Shown piece after piece: positions 35,752 through 47,033 of a stretch of DNA of 64,000 nt; positions within the stretch are counted from its first letter, which is position 1, and every line of letters begins with the position of its first letter. A model generated the notes under the pieces. The model did not search any database, was not told the origin of the DNA, and saw nothing but the letters and a program-made list of their open reading frames with translations. Position numbers and translations under genes: made by a program. This DNA comes from Paramecium pentaurelia (lineage: Eukaryota > Ciliophora > Oligohymenophorea > Peniculida > Parameciidae). The stretch spans positions 377,187 to 441,186 of the forward strand of contig CAJJDO010000039.1 of assembly GCA_905183005.1 (NCBI GenBank), written 5' to 3'.

Positions 35752-36918
35752 ATGTTGAAAAAATTACTTATATTGATTGCATCACTCAATTGTGTTTTCA
35801 GTTAAACTATAGATTGTGCAGGAATGATTGAGACATCATGTACAGCTGCTGGGTATTGCTTTTGGACAGGATCAGCTTGCTAATTGGCTGAATGTCACAA
35901 AGTTAGTGATATCAGAGCATGTAGATCTAGTTTAAATGGGTTTTTGGTAGTGAATAATAAATGCACAGAGATACCCTCTATTAATTCGAACTTTCTGAAT
36001 TAATGTATGGAATATGATCAGACCACAATGATGTATTCTTATGTAAGATTTCCTCCAGATATTTCTTAATTATCTTCAAGTCAAACAAGTGATGGTTATC
36101 TTGTGACAACAATAATGACTGCCAAATACACTTCAAAATACAAATTTGAGATACTAACAGTGAATATTTTAACAGCTTCCACATTATAATTGATGAATAT
36201 TATGAATGCCTATATTTAGATGTAATATGATTTAGCAGATCCACAGATACACCCCTTATATTTAGAGAAGGCAATCTATGAATCTATGTAAGTCATTAGA
36301 GATGATGTTACCTTGACTCTTACTGGTACAAATAAAAGATAGGATTATTATACTTTATTGTGGAGAATGACAGATGCATACTTTTTAAAATTAAGATCAT
36401 ACCAGCCTTTCTATATTTCTAGTAAATATTTAATCAATTTTGGCTTTTCTCATTTCAATCGACTCTCCCTTACATTAATTTCTCAATATCAAACTACTTT
36501 AATCTCTTGGAGTACTTATAATGATAATGGATATTTGGAATTATTAGTAATTCCTGCAGAATAATTTGGCATCCTATCATCCTTATCAGATATTATTATA
36601 ATTAGACCCTCAAATATAGATGGTAGCGATGCAACTCTATCTTATACTCTAAAATGGACATGGTCATATACAGGTACATAACCTACAAGTAGTGCTAATT
36701 TATATACATTTGATAAGATTGAAATGAATGGATTCACTTCTCAAGGTTCAGCAGGTTGTGATACATCTACAAAGACTTGCACTATTAATATTTCAAGTCA
36801 ATCTACTACTTAAGCTTATTTAATTGCTGAAACTGCAATTACTACATAAGTAGCTACTGGTAGATATTACACAAGATGTAGATTAGGACGTTTTACATGG
36901 AATGGATCATGTGCTTGA
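35752..36918 (+). CDS. Secreted protein with N-terminal Cys-rich module, paralogue A
   Basis: A 388-residue intronless protein. It starts with a clear signal peptide (MLKKLLILIASLNCVFS), then a short Cys-rich module of about 65 residues (ETSCTAAGYCFW, ACQLAECHKVSDIRACRS). The rest is beta-rich with few cysteines until CDTSTKTC and the last lines YYTRCRLGRF and GSCA. There is no transmembrane segment or GPI-like tail, so it is probably secreted or lumenal. The next gene is a diverged tandem copy with the same plan. I know of no function; ciliate surface or secretory-granule proteins share this style. Confidence 0.75.
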
Positions 36919-37103
36919 ATATTAAAATCAAATCATCAGTTAAAATTAATTTTTCATTATCTTTATTTTACAATATCATTTATTACTGGTAACTTATACA
37001 TTGTTCTTTGATAAAAATCTATAAAAATCTAATAAATTATCATATATCTAGTCTAAGCATTTAAGAGTCTATTAAATATTCATTTGATGATGTAATTAAA
37101 TTA

Positions 37104-38269
37104 ATGTATAAATATTGTCTTACATTTCTATTATTCTGGCTAGGCTATACTGCACCAGGCCAACTTACTTGTGATTCAACTAATTTCCCAACAGAAATTT
37201 CATGTAAAACCTCAGGCTATTGCAAATGGACAACAACGTGTGTCCCTTATACCATGCCAACTGAGTGCTATAAAATTAATGAAATTGGAGCTTGTCGTTC
37301 TGGTGGTGTTTATGCAACACCAACACCAACAAATTGCTACCAAATTAATTCTTTGAATGTACAATATGAAAATGTGTGCACTCCTAATAGCGATAATAAA
37401 ATTGATTATAACTATGTTAGATTCCCCATTTCCAATACCGGATTAGCTACTCATTCACTTACAGGAATAACAGTGGCAGATTTATAAACCAAAACTTTAC
37501 AAGCAGACTATTTATATTAAGTATTCACAGTCAACATACAATTGGCCACAAACGCTTAATTAAATGACATCTTGGATTTATATGTTATTTATGATGAGGA
37601 ACTTGTTAAAACTACAACTCATCCATATTATATTGAAAAAGCATTATTCTAAACAATCTAAAATATTAGAGTAAAGAATTATATTTAGTTTAGGATGATA
37701 CAACAATAACCCCTACCTTAAGAGGTGCAACATTAGTTAAGTTTTGGTAATTGGCTGACATTTTCTTGTATAGAGTCAGAACCTTTAGCAAACATTACCA
37801 GACTAATTATTATATTTTAAATTTTGCTTAAACCACCTTTTCGAGATTGTACCTAACTATTAATGGTTAAGAACATACAACAACATTTTCATGGACATCT
37901 TACACAAAAAATGGATATGTTTAAGTGATTTCCTATCCCGGTACTTAATTTGGTATACCAACAACTGCACTAAGTGATGTATACTATGTTAAAATTATTG
38001 ATGACTCACAACCACTAACATCAACAACAGCACCTACACCATTTACTGGTTTATCTTTGACTGTAACTTATATTTAGAGTGGTACAAAGTCAGTGCTTTC
38101 TACTTACAAATTAGTAAAAATAGATGATAAAGCTGCTGGAACATATACATTTTTAAATGCAGCAGCTATACCTACTGAACCCACCAAAACTGATCAAGCC
38201 TCAAAAAAATTAGGTTATCTTTTATCAGGTGCATCCGAATACCTATTTTATATAAGTGGAGTAGTTTGA
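37104..38269 (+). CDS. Secreted protein with N-terminal Cys-rich module, paralogue B
   Basis: A 380-residue tandem paralogue of the preceding gene: signal peptide MYKYCLTFLLFWLGYTAPG, the Cys module with EISCKTSGYCKW and CYKINEIGACRS, then the aligned body (YNYVRFP, HPYYIEKAL, NIRDDTTIT, TKNGYVQVISYPGTQFGI). A 23-nt intron at 37671-37693 is needed; the copy at 35752 reads through the same site without an intron, at VIRDDV. Sequence identity between the pair is low, so duplication is old. The C-terminus lacks the cysteine pairs of paralogue A. Confidence 0.75.
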
Positions 38270-38623
38270 TGCATTTAACATTATTTGGATATAATTAAAT
38301 TTATTATTTTATTTTGGATATTATGAAATTCAATTGATTTTCATTTCAATCCATAATTTTCTTTATCTTAGATAGAATACTATTTATTATATTATATATT
38401 AATATCTCATTTATTATTATATATTAAATATTTTATTGCGGTTTCGTTTAAACGTATGATAAAATAAAGTTTAAATCAATTGATTATCAGATTATATAAA
38501 ATTACTATACAATATAATTAAATATAATTAAATAAATGATATGTTTTTCAGAAAGATAATTATAGAAAATCACAATTCATCAAAATAGACCATTCATTTA
38601 ACTTCCATTGATATCCAAATCAA

Positions 38624-38986
38624 ATGAAACACTTGTAATCATTAAATAAATTAAAATTTAAGAGATTAAAGAATAAGCCTTCAATAACTCAAAGAGATAA
38701 AAATTAAACAACAAATCAATCCTTAGAAAAAGATGCTTATTTTCTTAAATTACCTAAAATACATCAAAAGAGTCCAGAAAAAACAGAAATCAATACTAAA
38801 TTAATGCAATCCCATGTATCAACATAAAAAATGTAAATTATTTATTTATTTTTGAGACTTTAACATGATCAATCATTTGATAATTTAAAAAAATATAATA
38901 AATAAATAAAAGATATTTAATTAAGACATAATCGATTTCTTAACAAAATTGAAGAGTTGTATATGATTACTAAATAGCAATAATGA
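38624..38986 (+). CDS. Small basic protein, unknown
   Basis: A 120-residue frame starting MKHLQSLNKLKFKRLKNKPS, very basic at the N-terminus, with a PKIHQKSPEKTE stretch and a helical end (IQLRHNRFLNKIEELYM). Not recognised. An upstream exon from ATG near 38535 is possible. The protein-like frame and heptad-like C-terminus support it modestly. Confidence 0.45.
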
Positions 38987-39383
38987 AAACTGTTTTTGCT
39001 CTATTGTTTGATTAATAATTAATTTAAAACTTATAAACTGTTAAATTTAATTCATTTAAATCAATTATTTGAGTCACGAAAATAAGTATAATATTAAAAA
39101 TGATTAAACAAGAATAACTTATATTAAACATCTTTTAATTTAAATTTTAAAATAAAACTTCCTCTATTCATTATTAGAATTTTTTAATTATATTTTTAAT
39201 TTTGAATCAAAGTTTAATTTAATAAAGAAGATATATTAGGTTAAATCAAATATATTATTCAAAATAATTAAGTTACTATTTTTATCTCCATAGTTTTTAT
39301 TTTTTTAAATATATTTGTCTATTCATATATAATTAATGATAAATTATTAATATTTATTAATTGATAAAAAAATAATTAAATAA
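38987..39383. other. 397-bp spacer, nothing seen
   Basis: Very AT-rich; no protein-like frame or repeat beyond poly-T and TAAT runs. Confidence 0.5.
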
Positions 39384-40926
39384 ATGAATAAATACACTCT
39401 TACATTTAGATGTGAATAATTGGAATTAAAGTATCAAGATTTTCGATATCTACATACACTTCCTATATGCAAATCTTTGAATCTAGTAAGTTTCTTGATG
39501 TGCTTATTTCGAAGTATTACTTTTATTTTTCAGAATGAAATGGTATGGTTTTTTGTATTTCTCTCTTTAACAATCATAGTTATGTTAGCTTAATTCTTAA
39601 TTTTTAATAACAAAAGAAAATGGGTAGATTATTATTTGCTAATAATAAATCATTTTTTGATGCTACAACAATAATACGTTGAGGATGGATTTGAACCATA
39701 AGAAGCCTTTGTATATGGACAAAATCAAATGCTATTAAATATAATGATAATCCTAGTTTCTGATTTTAAGTTTAGTTCAATATCGATTTTGGGCAATATA
39801 ATAATAAAGATAGTAATATCAAAATATTATCAGCCATCATTATCTTATTAAACTATACTTTATTCTATAATAATTGGATTGATGTTTCTATATGCTATTT
39901 TTAAGATAAATTAACAATATCGATTGTCATTTTTATTTACTACTTAAGACAGCTAATAAGGTATTGTTGTAAATAATTATATTTTAAGAATAATTGATAC
40001 CTTTATTAACTGATAGTCCCTTTGTACTTTGTACATATGATAAAGATAATGTGTAATTTTAATAAAAATTCAGTAACCTTTAAAATCATCAAGAATTTAA
40101 ATAATTCTTAACAAATCATTAAGCTCTTAATTTTATCCTTAGAAATTATTCAATACATGGACAAACTTTAGAAACATTTTTGTTGACTAGGCAAAAGAAG
40201 TAAGATGATTTAATAGTTAATAAAATTTTAGAACTCAAATCAAACAATAATAACCATGTATAAAAAATATTTATTCGTTATTCAGAATGTTTTATAACAG
40301 AACTAATTTATATATTGATAATTGATAAGAAAAGATAAGAGATTTAAAATTTATAATAAAAATTAGCTAATTATGAATAAGGTTTGAATAAATTTTAAAT
40401 TCATTTTAGAAATTTCTTAAAGAAACAAATACTTATTTTAGATAAATCATTAAATCATGATTAAAATTCAATTTATTAAGCAATTACTAAGTTGATGTAT
40501 ATATTTTCAAAGTTTAAAAATAAAAAGTCTAGTAAAATTACAAATTAATCATTTTTATTGATTTTTTAAAAATATGCAAAATTATATTCATAAGCTTATG
40601 ATTAAAAATAAATGAAAATTGAATTCTGTTAAGAAATTAAAGATATTTTCACAATTGAGAATACTTTAGATGAATTTATGATCAACTTTTTCACTCATCT
40701 TTTTAAAACAAAAGCAGATATAATCTAAATACATCTTTGTAAATCATTTTCTTAATAAAATGAATTTATTGATATCATAATCAAAGTAGATGTTATGTCA
40801 GAATTATATATCTTATTGTAAAGGAGTACACATTTTAGAAGAATTTTAAAAATGATAAGTCCTCATGATTATGTAATATTAAATGATGATTGTATATTTA
40901 TATAATATCTTTAGGTTTAATAGTGA
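39384..40926 (+). CDS. Multispan membrane protein with long cytosolic C-terminus
   Basis: About 504 residues with a 28-nt intron at 39961-39988 that ends in AAG. The N-terminal 190 residues hold roughly five hydrophobic segments (for example VSFLMCLFRSITFIF, WFFVFLSLTIIVMLA and ILYSIIIGLMFLYAIF). The following 310 residues are soluble, helical and Q/K-rich. Not recognised; a sensor or channel-associated protein is conceivable. Most introns in the window end in TAG, so the splice site here is inferred from frame continuity and a whole-codon total. Confidence 0.6.
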
Positions 40927-41450
40927 GATTGTATAAAAATATGAATGAAATCAATCAATTAAGTCCTTTTTTAATCAAGTCAGATTAAAATAAATGAAAT
41001 GATTCTGTGTTGTCTTATTTTCAATTACTACTACATTATAATTAAATTAATATTAATTTCCATAAAGATATACTTTATTGGAATAATATCATTTTTGTAT
41101 TTAATAAAAAATATTAGACATATATCATTAATCAAATTTATTAACTTTTAGTCTTATAAAGATTATAAAAGTTCAAAGTATGTGCTTTATTTTAAATAAA
41201 TAAAATAGTTTTATCTATTATATATCTTAAAATAATTAATTTTTTTTTTTGTAAATATTTGAGTTAATATATAAATAATTATAATTAATTCTAAAATCCA
41301 AATATCTTTTTTTGTTAGAATAATCTAAGATAGATTAGAATAAAATTCATAAGATCACAGATACTTAATTAAAAATAGTACTTATTGTATTGTTTTTAAT
41401 AATATTATTGTTGTTCTAATATAAATTGGGTAGATATATTAATTACATTA
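40927..41450. other. 524-bp spacer, nothing seen
   Basis: AT-rich region upstream of the channel gene. No protein-like frame, structured repeat or RNA gene is visible. Confidence 0.5.
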
Positions 41451-43201
41451 ATGTTTTCGTAAATAAAATATAAGCAAATAGAAACAGAATTGACAGAAGT
41501 CTAAATATATCCATCATTCAATAATTGTAAAGAGTATTCAAATTAGAATACTGTTTAACCTGGAAATAAATGCAAAGCTTTATTAATGCTTTTATTTTAT
41601 ATTTGTTCGATTTTCACGTTAAATAATGAAAGAATTATTTTTATTGGAATTTATCTATTAATGGTAATAAATAATAGAAAGAATATATTTGATTTAGTTT
41701 TTGCAATTTTAGCTTTGATTTTAAGTTTTGGTCATTTATTTTTTTAATACAATTTATTAGGAATGACTTAAATAATTATGAGTATAGATATTTTAACATT
41801 TCCATTTTCATAAAGAATGATTAGAGAAATTAAATTAGTTTGGTCTGAAATAATGAATTTAGCAATCACTATGTTTTTTATTTTATGTTTATGTGCATAT
41901 TCAACTACTGCTTATTATTATGATAACAAGAAAGTTGAAATATTTTATGGTACATTTGGTAGATCAGTGCTAACATTTATATAGGCATTAAGTTTAGATG
42001 ATTGGGCTTAGATAGGAAGAGAATCAGATGATTTATTTGGATATTTTATATTGTGTATTTATATTCTACTTATGACATATTTCTATTTAAATATAATGAT
42101 GGGTATATTGATAGAGACATTGTAATTTGAGAAGAAAGGTAATCATTTAGATGATCCATTTAATTATGAAATTAATTAATAATAAATATTATCTTAATTA
42201 GTTAAAGAATAGAATTTATTTGATAAATGTATAATTGGTAACTATTATCAATATATTGTATACATAATAAGTTTTGGTGGAATATTTATATCAATACTTG
42301 TACATTTTGATCATGGTGATAGTATAAGTGAATTAATAATTGAATTGATAGATGATGGATTATATACAATACATTTTATTATATTAATAATGAAGAAGGG
42401 ACCAATTTATGATTTAGAAAGAAAAAATAAAACTATGATGTTATTACATTTCATAGCTGGGTAAATTAATATTTATTTATAAATAGTCCTTTATCATTAA
42501 TTTATTCATTAATATACCTTGAAGTTGGTTGTCTACTCAATTTACTTAAAATTGCAACTACTCCATCTGTCAAAGGAATCTTTGTAGGTACTATAGACAT
42601 GTTGCCATTTCTTATGCCTTAATTTACATAACTCTTTGGAATTATAATGTTTATTGCTAGTATTTTGACATCTAATTATTTTGCATACATAGGATTAAAA
42701 TAATAATTGTATTTCTCATCATTTTGGGGTTCTTTTTATACTTTAATATAAATTATGACATTGGATGGTAATATATTATATAATATTATAATAATAGATT
42801 GGGGAAATATAGTTGAACCAATGTATTCAAAGCATGGATATATAATACCATATATTATAATCCCTATATATATATTTTTAAGTAATTTTATCATATTAAA
42901 TACTTTAATTGCATTAAGTTGTGAATATTTTGTAGAAGTTAAATATTATTCTATTGAAAAAGAATAAAATTATGTTAGATGTTCTCAATTTGTTGGTATC
43001 GATGAATTGATGAATTATTGTAAATACAATTAAAGTAATATATAGTATCATCATACTTAAGTGCACTTTAATATTCCCACTGTCATTGTTAATCACCATG
43101 ATTAAATAAGTTCCAAAATTAAATCAGACACCATAATATAAATTTAATATGGGAATCTTTAATTTACTGTTAAGGTAATATAATAATCTGAAGCATTATG
43201 A
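41451..43201 (+). CDS. Two-domain voltage-gated-type cation channel
   Basis: A 574-residue membrane protein with two homologous six-span halves, resembling two-pore channels. Half one ends in a pore segment LTFIQALSLDDWAQIGRE followed by an S6-like helix (YFYLNIMMGILIETL). Half two has LIQIMTLDGN as pore segment and an S6 with NTLIALSCEYF. SLDDW resembles calcium-selective filters with an acidic residue; in half two the usual Trp is Asn, so the pore is asymmetric. The S4 helices carry few positive charges, so voltage sensing is uncertain. One 26-nt intron at 42461-42486. The frame stops at TGA 43199, yet a protein-like frame resumes directly after it (next entry). Confidence 0.78.
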
Positions 43202-43216
43202 TTTAAATTAGATTAT

Positions 43217-43525
43217 ATGAGGATAACTTTATATATTAAATTAAATTCATTTTTTATAAAAATGCAAACCTATTACAAATTGGCATTTTAAACTCTCAAA
43301 AATTTTTATGATCTCTAAATCATCACTGAGGTTGAGAAAACTTATATGAAGGAATAAATCCTTAATTAGAATATATATCCTGATGTGGAATTGAATTTAG
43401 ACTCAATTTCTAAGTTCATTCTATAAAAGATTAAAAAACACAGACAATCAAATAAAAAAATAGATATTAAATAAGATAGTTTAATATCTATAGAAGAGGA
43501 AACTGATGAAGATGATTTTAGATGA
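43217..43525 (+). CDS. Frame following the channel stop: possible detached channel C-terminus
   Basis: In the same frame as the channel, starting MRITLYIKLNSFF five codons after its TGA, 102 codons end at 43523. It reads as a helical cytosolic tail: TEVEKTYMKEQILNQ, SISKFILQKIKKHRQ and an acidic end EEETDEDDFR. A 37-nt intron-like stretch (43175-43211) spans the TGA, but removing it shifts frame and meets another TGA. It may be a small gene, a relic of a longer channel, or a readthrough extension. Confidence 0.4.
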
Positions 43526-43888
43526 TTAAAAATAATTAAGAGTCATCAATAAGGAATTACTTTGATTTTTATATATTTAACAAATTTCACTTTAAAATTA
43601 ATTAAATTTCTTGAATTAGGTTTCGAAAATTCTAATTTCTAAATGGTTTGCTCATTTAATAATGGTATTATAGATTATGAAATTATTATCGGAGTTCACT
43701 TGCCAAATATATTAATTTATTAATAAAGTTAAGAGATTTTTAAAAAACAAAAATAATTAATGAAATTAATGAATAATTATATACTAATTATGATAATGAT
43801 GTGTTCGATTATTAAACAATAAAAAATTTGTTTAAATCCTAATTATATTTCGTTTTTTCTTTCAATATTTATTATATTATTAATTAAA
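43526..43888. other. 363-bp spacer, nothing seen
   Basis: AT-rich sequence upstream of SAR1; no protein-like frame or repeat. Confidence 0.5.
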
Positions 43889-44519
43889 ATGTTTATACTT
43901 AACATGTTCAAAAGTCTTTTGAGTTCTTTAGGACTCTATAAAAAGAATGCTAAAATATTATTTTTGGGGTAATTAGAAAATTCTAATATTTTATTAGACT
44001 GGATAATGCAGGAAAGACAACTCTTTTAAGAAGATTGAAAGATGATAGAATGGTTCAACATGATCCAACACTACATCCACATGCAGAAGAATTAGTTTTA
44101 GGAAATGTTAGATTTAAGGCCTTTGATTTAGGAGGTCATTAAGCAGTAAGAAAGACTTGGAGGAACTATTTCCCAACAGTTGATGGAATCATATATCTTG
44201 TTGATTCAGCAGATTCATAAAGATTGAAAGAAAGTAGAGATGAACTTGAATAAATATTAAATACAGCAGAATTAGCAAAGGTATTATATTTAATTTTATT
44301 TAGGTTCCAATTGTTATTTTAGGAAATAAAATAGATAAACCAGGAGCTGTGCCAGAAGAAGAATTAAGATCAGCATTAGGAATAAATGTTAAATAGCAAA
44401 TAAACAATAAAAATATAAAGGAAATTGATGGAAGACCAGTTGATGTATTTATGTGTAGTGTGGCAAACAAAGTAGGTTATGCTGAAGGATTTAGATGGTT
44501 ATCATAATTTTTAAATTGA
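43889..44519 (+). CDS. SAR1: SAR1 small GTPase (COPII coat)
   Basis: Starts COPII vesicle budding at the endoplasmic reticulum. The 192-residue product has the SAR1 N-terminal amphipathic helix instead of a myristoylation site (MFILNMF), KNAKILFLGLDNAGKTTLL (G1), PTLHPHAEEL (switch 1), FDLGGHQAVRKTWRNYFP (switch 2), LGNKIDKPGA (G4) and CSVANKVGYAEGFRWLSQFL at the end. Introns 43969-43997 (29 nt) and 44281-44303 (23 nt). Usual length and all nucleotide-binding motifs intact. Confidence 0.96.
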
Positions 44520-44627
44520 AATTATTATTCGTATATGTATTTCTTCTTTTCATGAAAAAACTTAATCTCAATTATTTTAAATGACTTATACAAATTCATA
44601 AATTGATATGAAAAGTAATCAGTATTA

Positions 44628-45424
44628 TCAATGTTCACATTTGACTATTTTTTTATGAATAGGTATTCTCCTTTTATTTTCACAATTTTTGCATTTACAA
44701 AGAGATGAACATTTTTTATTTCTAATGAAACATTCACAATAATTTTTTTTGCATTATGATTTTCTACATTAACATCCCCAAACAGTAGCCTTATCAAATA
44801 AATCATCATCATGTTTTAGTCTCTATTATTTTACTTTAACTTTCTCTAAAGCCTATTTTCTAAATTAAGAATAATCTTATTTGTTATGACAATCATAACA
44901 TTTACATAATTCAGAACACTTAATATTTCTATGGAAACAAGCACAATATAATAATAAACAATGTGATTTACTACATTTACAAGGTGAATTATTTAAATTA
45001 TGCTCATCTACATCTTTATCAAAAAATTCCTGAAATGGTTTAGTACAAATTCATTACATTATAATGTGTTATTCTTCTATTTCTTTTATTCATATGACTA
45101 TTATTCTAAATATTTGTATTATTTTGTTCTGGTTGCTAGAAACAAGCTGTTTAAAGATTTTCTTTAACTTAGTTATCATTTATAGAAATTCCATATTCTT
45201 ATTCATAACTATTAGCATTTTACATCTTTTCATTAGATAAGAAGTCTTAATCTGAAAAATTACTTCTAACCATATATATTTTATATTTACTAGAATTTTT
45301 ATAAAGCAGGAAGTGCAAAGTCTTCGAAATATTGATCCAATTCTTAATCTTTAGGATTGAATTAAGAAATAGCAGTGACATCTGAATGTTTTCTAAATTG
45401 TGATTCTTAATTAATTGAAGACAT
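44628..45424 (-). CDS. CXC-domain (tesmin/TSO1/LIN54-like) protein
   Basis: A 247-residue nuclear-type protein with two cysteine-rich CXC motifs: SPCKCSKSHCLLLYCACF and, after a linker of about 45 residues, GCQCRKSQCKKNYCECF, each followed by a CxxCxxC-like run (ELCKCYDC and SLCKCKNC). Such pairs bind the CHR element in DNA and zinc. The N-terminal 115 residues are acidic and Q/N-rich. Introns 45266-45290 (25 nt) and 45030-45057 (28 nt, ends CAG). Likely a cell-cycle or developmental transcription regulator. Confidence 0.88.
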
Positions 45425-45779
45425 CAGTAAAATTAAAAAATTTTTATTAATGACGATCAAATGACTATAAATCTAAATATTAGCAAATTAAATCTGCTGA
45501 ATTCTAACAATATAATTTAAAAATCATCATCTAAAATATTTATACATTTTTGATATTTATATACAATCATTTCAATAATTGTCAATAAAATTTAATTCTA
45601 AAATTTGTAAATTACACTTCAATTTAAATTCATCTTAATCTTTTAGATCTCAAGCTTTCTCCTTCTTTTTGGCGACTATGTCAATTTTATCTTTGTTTTT
45701 GAGAGTATTTCTTCACATTATATTACACACATATAATTAAATTCTAATCTTCATATTAGATTATCATATAAATTATAAA
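45425..45779. other. 355-bp spacer, nothing firm
   Basis: Should contain the promoter of the minus-strand CXC gene. No repeat or protein-like frame is strong enough to call. Confidence 0.45.
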
Positions 45780-46361
45780 ATGTAAAAATATTTAATGATT
45801 TTCTAATAAAAAAATAAGAAGAATCTATTCAAATTGCAGGGAATCTACTTAAAATACTAAAAGACTTTGGGATTAAATTGTTCTATAATTTCATCTTCTT
45901 CTCAATAGATATCATCCTTTCTAAGTAATTCTAGTCAAATCTAAAGCATCTTTCAAAACAGAAATATGTACTTTTTTATCAAATACTGGGATACTTTGGG
46001 AAGAATAATTACTCAAAAAGAAGTAAATATACTTAATATTTCGATGGAATAATTAGAGAAATAAGTTGAATAAACAATAACCTTTGATTAAGAAATCAAG
46101 ATTTTGCCCTTGTTTATTTATGATAAAATTAAAATTCAAAATGATGTTTTGATAAATTAATAGTAAAAGTAATAAAGTATTTCATTCATTATTTAAAGTA
46201 ATAATATATGTTATTATTTTATCATTTTAATTACTGTATACTAGCATTTTTTTAAATAAAAATAAGCATCATTTATTCGAAATTTTTTATTAGTAATTTA
46301 TAATTAATTTTTTATTTCTATTTTTTATTAAATCCATTAAAATTTCCAAATAGGATAATGA
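45780..46361 (+). CDS. Uncertain ORF of 193 codons
   Basis: Open frame from ATG 45780 to TGA 46359. The middle (NMYFFIKYWDTLGRIITQKE, TFDQEIKILPLFIYDKI) looks like protein, but the ends are low-complexity and part of the frame could be chance, since a run this long without TGA is not impossible at this composition. No introns or motifs help. I would treat it as a weak candidate or relic. Confidence 0.3.
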
Positions 46362-47033
46362 ATAAAGAAAATTCCTTTTGTTTATTTTTTAAAAATATTA
46401 TAAAAATTTTGAAACAACATTTTATTTGTTATATTAAAATTTTACTTAATTCACAAATATATTTATAAAGTAATTAATTTTATTCTACAACCTGATCATT
46501 TTGTTAAATAATCAAGGTGATTATATATGAAGATTTCTATATCAATCATTCTGTACTCAAGGTATTTATTATTCAACAGACAATTTTTGAAAAAAGTCTT
46601 TATAATTGAATTATGGAGACTATAAATAAATCATAATAATTTCTATATGTTTTGTTGTTTCAAATAAAGGGAGTTAATATTTTATAGGGATTACAAGATA
46701 TTATTAAATTATTTTTGGTTTCCCGATATATATTTCATTTATGAATCATTTATTATATATATATATAGTTAAATAAATTGATTAATGAAACTTATATGTT
46801 TCTATAAATTAATAGATAATATAATAATAATTAATAGCTATTATTTTAGTGCGTACGATAACTATTTGAATAATTCAAATTATTTATAATAATGAAGAAG
46901 TATTTAAGTTTGACAATTAATAACAATTTTTATTTTGAATGTAAATAACTATATATAGTGAATAATACGCATGATTCTCTAAATAAAAGGTTTTTCCTCA
47001 AATTCTGTATTCAAATAAATAATTTAAATTACT
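46362..47033. other. 672-bp spacer, nothing seen
   Basis: Long AT-rich stretch with TA runs near 46750 and no protein-like frame on either strand. One short dyad (TTTGAATAATTCAAA, near 46865) is visible. Confidence 0.5.

Noticed and set aside
37650..37700. Apparent frameshift in secreted paralogue B
   Set aside because: A 23-nt GTA...TAG intron at 37671-37693 restores the alignment with paralogue A (NIRDDT against VIRDDV).
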